From MWBF01 sp040772005 (GTDB taxonomy: Bacteria; Chloroflexota; Anaerolineae; CG2-30-64-16), in NCBI GenBank assembly GCA_040772005.1, contig JAXGYZ010000010.1, positions 62,001 to 126,000 on the forward strand: DNA of 64,000 nt, written 5' to 3'. The translations under genes were made by a program, and so were the position numbers. The notes below the pieces were generated by a model. The model made no database searches. It saw nothing but the letters and a program-made list of their open reading frames with translations, and was not told the DNA's origin. This document shows positions 50,101-52,157 of the stretch, piece by piece. Each line of letters begins with the position of its first letter. Within the stretch, counting starts at the first letter, position 1.

Positions 50101-51238
50101 GATATCGTTCCCGGTCGCGCCATCGGTGCAGGACGTGGCGACGGTGATGCGGCCGCTGGCCGACAAGTACCTGTCGGTATTGAGCTATGACCAGGGCGCG
50201 CTGTCGTACTATCCACAGTTGCCCGTGGGCTTCAGAACGTTGCAGACCGTGGATGCGGAGCACGGGTACTGGATCCGTACGACGCTGCAGGCGCCGGTAC
50301 CCGGGTGGGAGGAGGATCCGGCTGCCGTGGCCACGCTGCGGGTGAGCGGGCTGCGGCTGGCTGAAGACCACCCGCTGGCGTTGGCGCAGGGCTGGAACCT
50401 CGTGAGCTATCTGCCGGCGGTCTCGCTGCCGATCACGGAGGCGCTGCAGAGCATCGCCGGATCGTATACCGTCGTGCAGGGCTTCGACGGCGGGGCTCAG
50501 TCCTTCTACCCAAGCTTGCCGCCGGAGGCCAACACGCTGCAGATCATGAAGCCCGGCCTGGGCTACTGGGTCTACGTCACCAGAGCACTGACGTTGGTCT
50601 ACCCCAGTGGGGAGACAGGTGTCGAGACAGCGGGAGTCGACTCGTTGCCGCAGGGCTGCGGCGCAACGCGCGAGGAACAACTGCGGCAGGCCAAGCGGCT
50701 GGCGCCGGTCCGCGCGGCGGAGCGCGCGGCAGGCGTCAGGCCGACCTCGACCTGGACGGACTTTTCCGGCGCAGCCCTCGACCGGGATGGTGCACCGTTG
50801 CCGGTGGACACAGTGATCCATGCTGTCGATCCACAGGGAACGGTCTGCGGGGCGACGGTGGTCGTGGTTGCGGGACAATACGGACCGCTGGCCTGCTACG
50901 GGGACCTGGCGGACACCGCGACGGACGAGGGCGCGAAGCAGGGCGATGAAATCCGGCTGTTCGTCGGCGAGCAAGCGATCGGCCTCGGCGTGTGGACGGG
51001 CGGCCCGGGTCTGCAGCAGACGCCAGATACAGGGCAGCCGGCCGAGCGGACGTATTTGCCGCTGGTCGTGCAGCAGGCCGGCGTAGCTTTACCAGTTGAC
51101 ATGGTCCCCTCCGAGCCCGTTGCCGCACTGTTCGAGCGGACCTATCTACCCCTGATCCTGCGGCAGCCACTGGGCGCATCCACGCCGGAGGCGGACGCCG
51201 GCCGCGCGGGCGTGGATGCGACGCAAGGAGATCGATAG
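23183..51238 (+). CDS. Giant modular exported protein, 9,351 residues
   Basis: One uninterrupted frame of 28,056 bases; the product is about 1 MDa. N-terminal signal with possible lipobox (VVIGC, Cys 23) or Sec cleavage after PVAADA. Approximate layout: two membrane segments (312-362); TSP3-type calcium repeats (432-562); beta-rich region; hydrophobic block (1203-1520); TSP3 repeats (1715-1855); four LamG-like modules (1970-2990); Ig-like region; two more LamG modules (3435-3980); one LVIVD blade (4141-4180); Pro-rich linker; seven-bladed PD40 propeller (4342-4740); 21 CARDB repeats (4745-7353); remaining LVIVD blades (7372-7640); Ig-like and DOMON-like modules; P-domain (8577-8713); two WNL(I/V)S modules (8971, 9071); C-terminal module with YLPLV (9290) and YLPLI (9320). 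GGGGAG precedes the ATG. A surface adhesion or matrix role is likely by domain type; function is unknown. Confidence 0.93.
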   Translation: MHLTRQTRAHALGLLLTLVVIGCTAVPVAADAEAPVSPEQAVRRAWEAALEVGAYQFASDLVQTTRPAPALSSVGRSSTRNALHLEGSVDLAARTLEMRLWTNGGSVASPETAAEIRIEGQQGWMRQAGSSWQKVEDFTGGFAPNRDFLSYLAGIKNVRAGGSSELDAGSREPETDSQHRPTSFQVPASSFQFEFDGPAFARYTRDQLQQYLREQGELPSGIYLDTSSTYRNTTGEGEIILDDNRPDGRSLPQRLRMHLVYPPDDKNQRTEMEVVITFVFPHTESIATGATPTRAGLVKWLSSNSGKALPQQALLLALLGACGAIIVVARRSPRTYRVVVAIVIVSMVIIPLLQAQQVLAFFEQQATIEESAQPGLGADQTTDTAMQEELLGAWEPHQDPMAALETTPPTETIGAHWPAAAPLLDDTPASTLDTDGDGLTDAIESAVGSDPLKADSDGDGLDDGVEARLKISLWTQDSDNDGIWDNVEVFGFTDAAGRRWYLDPASPDTNGDGTSDGVECAVLVGEQPEFDPGAVVECDADADGLPDPFDSDDDADGVPDAMDLTQRSSLGNNGLAYDPDNPLPFDHDRPFQLTVNNLGDKKPVLVDFQLRTKDAQHLTYAMNVMDWPSTDQDGQIQHVKGATFSEARPGQAQFDPRLDDGDVRLVPMLELTLPSGEVPLPLTQPQIEVVASNPISATIQLAQNADNAERTDIAFAFAETTGSYNINFYDGACPPIGEPLLATDLTVSDGSAFTLDAALGRVTALADGEHVIQISGGGEMACEPLGNITNGAYDDKMVDIEPLSPYGISVREKDAAGTLLVYAPLNVVTDPTGGANVAFQARLYYETDSDRDMTWAAAQQVRVVWLVQMLTDECDITGFTPSEAAQEPAEGYEAQYTTERTQWCSEHRTEDIPRVVQTYDDSWYLTGLMVRQDLGMDFAIVWEDPATDNDRNADDRLWQVARGLLASFVSGRDGDANGQLDIGINPRNGADSTIEQRLDAEGSVPDGDEKRWGIPKDALQVRSFEYLHEDYVGQVASQDARAILAEAFESYTPITPTLLFAREETSIGLDLTDVAGVVNDVVTLDFDGHTSITLAQLSWAPYRYNEELGPDRQVIGWERYPTALFWDKLEAQFTAAFRNLPEEINPLRDDEYAVIGQMLGARSLYFTIAAGVTGLVQTGSANDGPQFDVVVPYSVEGSLDTDAAIAAAAFGMFNNVFGIIMSFTGDFIGEVASNVAAAATVIAAAAGQTTTAIAAGASSQSSAATKWLFQTQGKGFKGIKDSWVGCVTDLKGLFVNASTQRGGYGTTVGTAIVLVAGLLAIGACIAAAATADNALAAVGWSVSAIAMVLQIKGVIDGIAKWVKAASTAATAATTVSGAVTQVSKLTQMAHFLGKTFQSTANKLALAGAIVSGLITWAVFAVQAALMDLTYQQMGNLVARTIAQTIVLVIMFVISLIPIVGGIITGIIGIIDGLIGALCAVFGWDEEQEGDTNPYNDAGDWLCGGIQGLVSTFLAWFIYAGNEIIDMGAEDRLQFDELNANHLHDPERGLTTGNLLDVGVVVTNTLTMMGRPGNVGGGYYWQFGKNLRTSTFDYQMQDAEADIHEDLQRGAEEEDWIDVTDPELPGDVYIHEEVPPIALSLPAAGINRHLLVYLAEGYNIPVQNCYLGVCVVDDDKDTIHYPMTNTLVFDILPATLDEFYGRSWGQDYSIGRVTMPDADGDGLAASIDPNDAYQDTDGDGLIDPRELQFGASATLTDTDGDGLNDYDEIRLNTDPTRKDTDGDGLWDGQEVYHQDKSDEDLDDDRIEWVGGWRYVYRINAEGQQESTWVTSDPEKVDTDDDGLLDRDEQLYGFNPNVWSNARVLSLASQLREATEAGGYEPSDGVIRPGSTLHYTATLTNELLNRYMQGLLGNQFPAADAPDALAPVSFVLQPTEAQTLEGELGVSASAASGVYSATLAASALVSDWSVLAEGAKLWLPMDDPVTADRSGSFPPNDAVCFAPGTGTCASVTGGPYGNALALDGASYLSSPADASETAYAVSLWFKTDQTGGALFAAMGDDGADLYLSNGQVCGAVRRDGVAETICSTGTSYADGGWHHVVHTLGGEALRQQLYVDGEPVASGTATGLPRPSQGSVRIGQNAFSGAAFFSGTIDDVRLYDIALSAHQARQIFRQPVLALTFENPTTTSTGAQWSDASAFGNQGACDSAQCPNSGMGVQGQGLEFDGRNRHVAIAEDPSLDLSEGHFTIALWLKPETGRTDAAYCGDFEWNGQNCGWWQPEGILGLNSGTGDAYVSLQRMVVRGGANTIRFGFATPDGWAGYYTSPAIGLTDNAWNHLALSYGGGEVRVYLNGELVASDQTTFKDPETGAIKTPAAVRRFEIGRTTDAGAVNFHSFNVWDEHDSGDAELCIACTGQEVFSVSVKSDNTYAINAVCPFTDETYWQIWEDDEGTTCGTARNGDDDFITGDWFRFTDPATPGHGGYTAPCLANMPCLTMPDAANVTGVLNYSYGKDSLPFRGALDELLIYRAVLDADEVRQIFLGTNTALTLELDDAPGATSFADVSTGSHDGACSGDTCPTAGVGGRDARAALFKTTEQDHLVISDFGDLKTTTVSAWVYRTEATPARATVFSSEESADCGFTLALNDDGAGQYPMFAAWITDGAASALQKVEFAEAVPLNTWMHLAGVYDGAQLRLYRNGQQVATADAPGVLKACTGDAAALTAIGSHADGSQKFFGGRIDAVRVYVRGLSAAEVLDVYHAAPVLHLRLDEPYGATQFADNAATSMDNANDGVCTGTHCPTAGEGIKGQLSLAALFDGADDAILVPDGAALQTGHFTIGAWVLPTYVNPDAPQEIIVRSASEVGGEIGPQPTLHANYRLYLMPNTLIPVAEFDAGCTDVVRRVTSQVALVKDHWNHVMVSFDGERLVLYVNGTEQARLSGLNGAQACTEAGWPFHIGGFSIPAGADREYSNPFRGRIDEVTLHNRGLREDEIERLFADQMSWIEERQSNNITVDGDVPECAVASPETYLPAEGMQLLAAASDATSGIASVELGSCRSAGDCTPGNWAPVDPCTSSNPFPHDGAWCPYFEPGGEGRYVLKVRAVDRANNGAQSVGITVYVDNTPPTITGPADGTRFDAQPHPDRANAWIVSLSGTVADPALGDGSAGSGVVANTVGVTLLDENGGAAGLGTQYAAVAGNAWSVDYVFTESDPSGPFTLRVEAEDGIASQTQLTDEQRAAHRTTFESSLVVDATPPGMMLNVLDENSLSGAGNTRAVASSASGAALNAAAGTLMKGDTTLSGSLTEQPVDLEVTWTTPDGGGSDGPAGDQVGVAIGCNGLQLFSIAPGELITATQTLRWRGLTHRGAACQVSVTGAGAGGVTGTARVCRSEVGSWSVGEYGMAFTADAALCGTQAEVAGISQAEVGFVATFPGSPFFSESLPDQIAFLPLSDTEVANDTITFVDRSGRGHDGRCTGGRCPATGQQGHLGSGPYLDGADDAVEIPDSADFDFGTGDFTITFWVKPDGHNTNKDLLHWSNDSGDDFSLRLVGSTHLMMDLTLNGGVTSHIIADAGQLAPNGWHHLALVRADKVLRVFIDGAAAAYASMSQDLNQIDANTSIWIGSDRRSNVSPYWSPFRGWLNDVRIFKRGLEAYEVAGLVRGSGAVLTLSFEDRPLAGSGSLKDSSGAGHNGRLYTDNAGAKAAAGQLGSQSLALDGTEDYVAIPENLGLDLSHGRFTQAAWIYASPEDTGNYPIFSSAAYGNLTGQYPFLEVTNRTQLVAGFGDGASVQSITTGPLLTENRWNHVAATFDGTTYTIYVDGEPAYQSNGLAGKLPAPMRRFDVGRGVTTGAAAAAGAAACANLAELTFTPERFNAAGYEVWVNSERVWSGVPVVGRTYRIVTAPRRFCGASDVAVRAIAPAEGLAAQAAGVSTVSVAATPGSTSLDAFGKLDVTVTAGSTARYFRGRLDEVRIWPRPLLAVEVAALATEGFRPAELAASGPGVMETSWTAGVPAGLEGAYRLDLRGQDEAGHDSWPQLGVWEGSVDSLAPRLALTRTLQSTGSIKYITTAQDFNLREESFRSPCGVGVISRSESFDAPWYASLFGSDNRLNTLTADCTLPYFVTQSEVGAYDTAGLANSATVSGTLAYVADGAGGLQIIDISTPASPRLIGSLTSITSARGIDLALYPFTAGTVNAQGAPTAPGAGLPQATIRAPDTEGQTVVPTPLPGPAGQPVITTPTPPAKTGVRGTGGKPLLALLPVATPRPWLPVRLAEPSKPALALPPQPWLPMRLAQTGARSNPPNTDDDKSGQTAPPERQPGAVRPSTSRSIGMLHATSAQPDAVTTTLVSAALGGGEGNDTSRPGAVSADGRFVAFESAASDLVAGDANGFTDIFIRDTLLNTTTRISLAPDGTTEADGSSSNPSISADGCHVAFTSDATNLLPAGEDTNGLPDVFLYHCTDSGSIERVSIHDDERQAEGFFGSTSYQSAVSADGRYVAFESSSLSEREIADAYLRDTVAGVTTKIMTNESLGITDSQSYPSISPDGRYVGFFSWASLTPEDTGGWDVFVWDRDAATDAIELVSVSSGGVKGDDGSWFVSLSDQGRWAAFDSYATNLDARDTNGFQDVFIHDRASGATWLVAGPNGAGSGPSHRPSISPDGRFVAFLSHADNFVAGDTNAVEDVYVYDRETGTLERLSLQSGGGQFDRGAGLGRGGGLSADGSRGAFGIEGDYIATVDQIWLSERSLVDPVRDLQIESLTIDPPSPKRNQPFAVTVTVRNTGSTAGHFLVDLYLDPATPPALCDAGAGAWEGTEVLSLGAGNSYTFSRQHPGLTTAGAHQLWAQVDSACELTETDESNNLPPATGFTVADQDYDPDLAVTNLTILPASPRPGQTFGYQVTVQSQGDAVAATSLGLYLGAAPAACPDTPRLTADIPALAAGAFYTVTLVETLGLAAGTYAAFARADDGCQITEGNESNNTTADPGVSFTVAGDQAYPDLRVEASTAPAGIIPAGEPFTMSVTVRNDGPGGADASDVGLYLDIPPAGCRDDSNWAGTEVPPLAAGDAATVTFDIFEGLTEGVYTFYPWVNMNCGDGSPVEEDYTNNLGDPFVVTVSDDVDLEVVSIVAEPGTPEANEPIAITVTIRNNGPAMAGGMEAAFYTYVGECPWSGWGACWDDQHVTYELAAGATESYVISHPGWALSGDHPLYARVDAQDWTVESDETNNDLGPVYVTVSGITPTPTQTLTATPTATATATATATPTATHTPTATQTPTITPTPTETATPTATFTPTAIPYPDLVIHSLIVPTTVPFTDTEMTVKVRIKNQGTGAVPAGVYPEVALYRDRMPTPGGCGLIGEITRVLQFSSGLAPGAISEERTATLSVPAVGPHTIGAYVDWECKITELDETNNISGPASYEVVGPDLKINALSVAVPPAVNQPFTMTAEVANLGSAAAGSFKVQFSVDSIAYPPVDVASLAAGAATTVTKSLNVTNWADHSVTAYADYSDTVTETNETNNTAGPVSFHVPRPDLVIESIMPNPQNPGVGQPITYTVRLRNSGPGASPAAGLLGLFIDAPPDPCDDPDWVDTTALPALAPGAEADVPLNAPGSYSTLGYHQIVAYADFQCDVVEDNDSNNDATIQILVTEQQPDLILDTLAIASPAQPYAGEPVTFTVTLHNGGEVAAPPTLSGVYLDPDPFPACPNAGIPDLGVNVPYLAVGASYTFTVTHAGLPDLTGEEAAHIAYALADYGCSVVEPNEANNLKQLAFTVLPERRSDLVVTDLALVTSPVYTGQDFSVSVTVQNQGAMTITQVSTLGIYVDHQPTGPGDPAWKNTTMAPALGPGASHTATVVIPGAAVTSVGNHQLFAYADIGNQVAEKNDTLTGEENNAFGPVAFTAEWPPLPDLFVTGIDVQGATLDIPAREAITYTVHVRNDGPAASPAASLALFADPVGPPMACNAVGAFGFDTIPPIPAGGTVDVVVNTAGFTTPKTYNVWAFADYTCHLEEYQDRESNNQYALNVVVGPPRLADLRVTGLSPKDGVDVIAGEYFTLTVDITNEGDRSSLGTVLGIYTGTLPSDPDPAEAWQADVAPLTPGMTTQVDVPRVRIDMPGAQDVWAFADFFSQEEEGDETDNVYTGTLTVLAPNLKVTALTLTPATDIHAQQYVTATVTVLSNGDMPAEATWLEIYTDGAVQAAKQVPAMDYGQTAELVFPGLQFSTAGAHTVSVLADPDDDLIETDETDNAAEVALDVLPALLSNLTIASFNAGTLTPAAAEDVPFTLVIKNEGTANTDSITYAGLYFDYANQPTCGQYDIRSAYIPVLAAGQTYTVTWAVPFSTAGAHTARAFVDYACSVTESDETDNTAGPLAFTVAEARKPDLRITSITADPASPASNENIYYTVHLVNEGNSTHKMKSFLKLFKDVVPVACGNTEEFSGIEIPQLEPGASVDLTLFSYGFTADEQGAHSIYAYADAYCNSDESDEDDNIFGPWPITVGPPKTLDLVIDSVTFTPEQTSVGQPVQYTITVRNAGTGDAPSKSWVGLYLDRTPVGCPFAGSPDVGDRVAEVPPLAAGATQTFTLTTSFATEGAHKASVYLDYGCILDEDKANNAAGPYTVEVGPETYPELAIVDFRVASDAPAVGQAVDIVIAVQNQGTDPFHGPLQPGVGLYKDVPPTDCDIQVVMPDWGQPLASLDIGEIANYTFTQIFQDTPHELYAAVDYGCAVTEPNEENNTAGPVTLVLTDTVKPDLKITSVDWMPIDPAAGQPIFFDLFVENIVYAPGDANAIAWASKLGLYIDPGHVPTCADTPYAEAEIASLPPMGSVELGIGGALADQSQHLVYLVADSDCTVDEMTESNNVYGPIVFYPDNNQRPDLKVTSVTSDPSPVYALSPITHTVRVENTGVATSAATELAIYSQGTEWPTCGDTAYDDKVTVGAISPGEYRDVQVVFDRGWAATGEKFVVAVADWKCTLPELNDDAFQSNNENNAGYTWVNVASALPDLAIQDVTYEPAGISAGEGVSLGVTIQNLGDAVVPAESAFGVFVDEPFQACITNDPAGGWTTVPALAAGASTTLNIRVPGAAFDPTWVSGHEIYLFENYRCTGTEWNNANNGYGPITIAALRPDLAIESMTVAASGGSVSIHARQPVTYTVRVSNRGDGSSPAVQLGISSSEYPELCGETTWDFTPVAVPALAAGASTVLTMPAPAWAAPGEKWAYAVLDTACDLVDQDRNLNNNRYGPLKAFVGDPLLPDLVIDSLSSYPDKPEAGDTVHYVAQVRNAGSARSAVSQVGIFRNKSPQPNCNPAPDVAKTVPELAAGATALVELAETIPTAGWYSTFAMADSACSIEEWSAAEYNNAKGPILIEVGDAGPQPTPTPDPTPTPEPGMRYAFVAAGSEGLQAIDVSEPSAPHAPVILAVSGEANDVAVVDWPGGSQKYAFVAAGSMGLQVVDITDINAMQVVGYYDTPGNAVSIAVNGSHAYLADSKVGTGKSALRIVDINDPAHPAAPKTGGSFYYTDGMAYDVAIHQGADSHTYAYIADGSPGLIIVDVTDPASPTPVKIYDTSGEARGVSVGAAPSTAPGQVWAYVADGSWGLHVVNVTDPTSPQWVSTIQTPGTALDIAVAKGATVGAEQALSFLSSNDTGLRLVNPIIVASDAAACDSAGNCATAELAAAAAAASPAATLPMVADEAGVVPDWMRAIAAAEGEENVYAMFTSPAGVVDSAAMADATLKVAGEAEAFVSTLKSLVVELDGSNLLSYTWVPGAASKSVWSKDWTPTGDGPHTLTATVTNQDGASSNTAFTFIVDSAPPHVTVDPVLITGARYHEPRTLDLAGTMADTAGVVKVEWRVDGCALAACTQWNMAVLKQPDGLPVDATPPLVTDGLWNASWTLDEGDRPDGDTLTVRVRATDIGGHVTETSSTVTVDILPPAAVAMTATSGTSPVPAGGTIDPAAGLTLAWTPARDGSGVSGYDLRWTSQVTDTLVANTDEAFLPSDELTSSAAPGEGQKVVAHLTSLDIYDQGRTQTFVAFADGPLTPDYVWLDELMAAVPFGSSACTLLGVEQALRASWNTEALRLSWTGANWDSAGDLFIYLDTIPGNGSTSVFDPYPATAGQSHIMLPDGMAADRLAWVRNGAEALLLTWDGSAWGAGVALNANQYRFGAVNTGGETQLVTDLYLPFAMLGIVNPSTSPLDLLALASEEDALYLWAALPGTNPVNSSRSMASLAGAVADALTFSLTQRYHWNQVGAGMCPNGSTGSGTWYGDTDLQWQLTADPAAASYRFLQDGLVGLESSLLVGSAPPADMPIRLGLGAGAPVSAGSTINYTLRVRNLGTDTAAGITAGLAAHYDLELNGPAAVTVGDIPPGDERSVTFSATVNAGVSSEDCAVLAIEVHDAAHPAGTAKPIEWLWAHHPVDYTPPQFFGMTRPAYLVAPGETQMAGYAFDEAGIAAVRLAVGGAAAASCSSTSPGDGQWSCPWIVTGNHDDVLQVSLQAEDSFGQASPWSAPLPFVVDAQPPNVTVDVAATGVAHGGVTGGALRLYGDVSDTRGLGRVEVCDASENCSNANLQPVTRPGNALVDDAPAAPVAIAEGCVVRTLTVADSFTVGTVSLGFTAEHSSRDELQVDLLSPSGTTVRVLDSTGGAYADYDVLLTDANATAVGESRGDHDPQPPYFDRSVRPSSPLLAFAGEESSGAWTLTICDTRPAANAGNYRRGQLTLSARDAAALAGRWTYQMPEPDHVDYEQQTLRIHAEDAVGNRTETPLIFDVWLDNVAPVLTVTEHAAAIGLGESMTIISGTVTDGGPATNVVLQIQAPDGTRSVHAAARDGQRWWYDLTASQRGTYTVFVAAMDVANNLTTVGPYAVDVACTDARLAAALVLTEPTASSPFSLTLTAAITNTGTTELPAGLSVMFLSGVQPIGSALTAQPIAPNHAVTVTLDWPVDHPGDYDITVSPNAGAAGERMTLCAQPDGVTRTVSVFDRPLYDMWNLISFPVAPSVQDVATVMRPLADKYLSVLSYDQGALSYYPQLPVGFRTLQTVDAEHGYWIRTTLQAPVPGWEEDPAAVATLRVSGLRLAEDHPLALAQGWNLVSYLPAVSLPITEALQSIAGSYTVVQGFDGGAQSFYPSLPPEANTLQIMKPGLGYWVYVTRALTLVYPSGETGVETAGVDSLPQGCGATREEQLRQAKRLAPVRAAERAAGVRPTSTWTDFSGAALDRDGAPLPVDTVIHAVDPQGTVCGATVVVVAGQYGPLACYGDLADTATDEGAKQGDEIRLFVGEQAIGLGVWTGGPGLQQTPDTGQPAERTYLPLVVQQAGVALPVDMVPSEPVAALFERTYLPLILRQPLGASTPEADAGRAGVDATQGDR
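23668..23758. repeat. Hairpin repeat of TTCCAGC words inside the giant coding sequence
   Basis: GCTGGAAGCCGGGAACC (23684-23700) is nearly complementary to GGTTCCAGCTTCCAG (23738-23752), and CCGAT/ATCGG form a small hairpin between them (23706-23722). The right arm is tandem CTTCCAG/GTTCCAG. It encodes an atypical polar stretch (SELDAGSREPETDS, then TSFQVPASSFQF, about residues 164-192) in frame. The same word family is intergenic at 59686-59711. Confidence 0.6.
24478..24870 (+). other. First block of TSP3/EF-hand-like calcium repeats
   Basis: Within the giant protein (about 432-562), DTDGDGLTD, DSDGDGLDD, DSDNDGIWD, DTNGDGTSD, DADADGLPD and DDDADGVPD follow one another. The Asp spacing is that of thrombospondin type 3 or dockerin-like calcium sites. 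It follows the two membrane segments and would start the extracytoplasmic part. Confidence 0.8.
26791..27740 (+). other. Central hydrophobic block of the giant protein
   Basis: Residues about 1203-1520 hold six or so strongly hydrophobic stretches, among them FGMFNNVFGIIMSF, GTAIVLVAGLLAIGACIAAA, ALAGAIVSGLITWAVFAVQA, TIVLVIMFVISLIPIVGGII and GLVSTFLAWFIYAG. They are long enough to span a membrane, yet they lie between extracellular-type repeats. I do not recognise a named family. They could anchor the protein, form a pore or pack as a hydrophobic core. Confidence 0.65.
28329..28740 (+). other. Second block of TSP3-type calcium repeats
   Basis: DADGDGLAA, DTDGDGLID, DTDGDGLND, DTDGDGLWD, DLDDDRIEW and DTDDDGLLD (about residues 1715-1855 of the giant protein) form a second calcium-type block after the hydrophobic region. 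The DNA carries near-identical GACACCGACGGCGACGG units. Confidence 0.8.
29090..35120 (+). other. Six LamG/concanavalin-like modules of the giant protein
   Basis: Each module has a starting strand (LWLPMDD, LALTFEN, LTLELDD, LHLRLDE, IAFLPLSD, LTLSFED), a central LDG..Y or FDG segment, WNHVA- or WHHV-type strands, and a final F.G.(I/L)D.VR(L/I)Y..(A/G)L strand. Approximate positions are 29.1-29.7, 29.7-30.8, 30.8-31.4, 31.45-32.15, 33.5-34.1 and 34.15-35.1 kb. An Ig-like region separates modules 4 and 5. Such folds typically bind carbohydrate or matrix proteins. Modules 2 and 6 are about 100 residues longer, with the extra part before the final strand. Confidence 0.8.
36205..37405 (+). other. 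Seven-bladed PD40/TolB-like propeller of the giant protein
   Basis: Seven repeats carry S(A/P)DGR(F/Y)VAF.S followed by D(I/V)F(I/V)(R/H/W)D, for example VSADGRFVAFESAASDLV, ISADGCHVAFTSDATNLL and ISPDGRFVAFLSHADNFV. Seven blades make one closed beta-propeller. It follows a Pro-rich linker with two WLP(V/M)RLA copies (about 35.95-36.04 kb). Confidence 0.8.
37414..45240 (+). repeat. Array of 21 CARDB repeats in the giant protein
   Basis: Each unit of about 122 residues opens with DL(V/K/R)I.S(L/I) and has TVTVRN.G in the middle. Most close with a disulfide-type Cys and E.(D/N)E.NN. Starts lie near 37.41, 37.78, 38.15, 38.51, 39.05, 39.42, 39.74, 40.10, 40.48, 40.86, 41.24, 41.58, 41.92, 42.28, 42.65, 43.02, 43.39, 43.76, 44.14, 44.51 and 44.89 kb. 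CARDB is an Ig-like fold of bacterial surface and adhesion proteins. Copies are well diverged, so the expansion is not recent. Confidence 0.85.
38868..39045 (+). repeat. Thr/Pro-rich linker between CARDB repeats 4 and 5
   Basis: About 58 residues of alternating T, P and A (TPTATATATATATPTATHTP) separate the first four CARDB units from the other seventeen. The DNA is a degenerate ACGGCGACC-type simple repeat. It is probably an extended, possibly glycosylated stalk. Confidence 0.8.
45298..46090 (+). other. LVIVD propeller blades (downstream part)
   Basis: Five full repeats with (A/Y)(F/Y)VA(A/D)GS.GL..(I/V)D(V/I).(D/E)P..P (for example AYIADGSPGLIIVDVTDPAS) and a sixth, partial unit (ALSFLSSNDTGLRLVNP). 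A matching isolated blade (LAYVADGAGGLQIIDIST) lies at about 35605-35720. Together they make about seven. Confidence 0.75.
48910..49320 (+). other. P-domain (proprotein-convertase type) of the giant protein
   Basis: VVRTLTVADSFTVGTVSLGF, DELQVDLLSPSGT and SSGAWTLTICDTRPAANAG (about residues 8577-8713) match the P/Homo B domain in order and length. In bacteria it often sits near the C-terminus of secreted enzymes and surface proteins. No protease domain accompanies it here. Confidence 0.75.
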
Positions 51239-51252
51239 CGAGAGGAGGGCGG

Positions 51253-52011
51253 ATGAAACAGCGCACCACGTCAAGGAGGGCGCGCCTTATCGCAAGCGTC
51301 GGGCTGCTGATCGCGCTCTTGACGGTCTGCCCCAGTGGAGCACAGGATAGCGGTGTGACACCAACGAACACCTGGATGGACCTCTACAGCAGCCAGTGCT
51401 CGTTTGCTGGGGTGCCCATACCGGCGGGGTCCTGCGTGGCAGTTTTCGACGCGCAGGGAACGCAGTGCGGTGAGCGGATGGTGACGACGTCAGGGAATAT
51501 CGCACCCATCATGCCGTGTTACGGAGACAACCTCGATACGCTGGCCGATGAAGGTGCGGCGGAAGGAGATGTCCTGAGCTTCACGGTGAACGGGACGGCA
51601 GCGACAGCACAGGCGCGCGCACGCAACTTCGCGCCAGTCTCCCCGGATAGTCTGGTCCAATGGCACGCGCTGGATGTGTGGGAGGTGGATGTGGTGGTGC
51701 CGCCGCAGCCTTTGGTGAGCATTGCTGACGAGCCTGCCCTGACGCGGCTGACATGGCAGCCAGCACAGGCGGCGGTAGAGGCGTACGAGGTGTGGAGCAG
51801 CCTGGCGCCCTACTTCGTACCTGGGGATGGTGCATCGGTACGGTTGGGCACAGTGCCGGCCGGCAGTGTGCCATTGGAATGGACACACAGCGCTGGCGCG
51901 GGCAACCCTGCGCTGAATTACACCTATCGCGTGGTCAGCCTGAATGCAGCCGGCCAGATGGTTGGGGCCTCGCAGGCGGTGGGGGAGTTCGACTTTACCT
52001 TGTATCGCTAG
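51253..52011 (+). CDS. Small exported protein sharing the giant protein's C-terminal module
   Basis: 252 residues with a Sec signal peptide (ARLIASVGLLIALLTVCPSGA, cleavage near 30). Residues about 35-115 (PTNTWMDLYS, AVFDAQGTQCGERM, MPCYGDNLDTLADEGAAEGD) parallel the giant protein at about 9186-9265 (TSTWTDFSG, AVDPQGTVCGATV, LACYGDLADTATDEGAKQGD). Both keep the CG pair and the CYGD-DT-DEGA-GD pattern. The C-terminal half is fibronectin III-like (LTWQPAQAAVEAYEVWSS, YTYRVVSLNAAGQ, VGEFDFTLYR). A GAGGAGG ribosome site precedes the ATG. It lies 14 bases after the giant gene, so it is co-transcribed. It may associate with the giant protein or be a spare copy of its anchoring module. It lacks the YLPL motif. 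Confidence 0.82.
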   Translation: MKQRTTSRRARLIASVGLLIALLTVCPSGAQDSGVTPTNTWMDLYSSQCSFAGVPIPAGSCVAVFDAQGTQCGERMVTTSGNIAPIMPCYGDNLDTLADEGAAEGDVLSFTVNGTAATAQARARNFAPVSPDSLVQWHALDVWEVDVVVPPQPLVSIADEPALTRLTWQPAQAAVEAYEVWSSLAPYFVPGDGASVRLGTVPAGSVPLEWTHSAGAGNPALNYTYRVVSLNAAGQMVGASQAVGEFDFTLYR

Positions 52012-52071
52012 AAGCGGTGGAATCGCCGAGAAACGCCGCCCCTGATGCATTAGCCATCCGTCCAATCCCGC

Positions 52072-52110
52072 AACTCCCCAACTGGCCGATGCCGCTGGGG
52101 AGTTCTTGTT
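52072..52110 (+). terminator. Likely terminator after the giant-gene operon
   Basis: AACTCCCCA (52072-52080) pairs exactly with TGGGGAGTT (52096-52104) across a 15-base loop, followed by the T-rich CTTGTT. It lies 61 bases after the stop of the small exported gene. Confidence 0.5.
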
Positions 52111-52157
52111 ATACCCTGTTAGCCAGGGAGCATAGCTTGAGTTAGGGGAGGCTGGTT

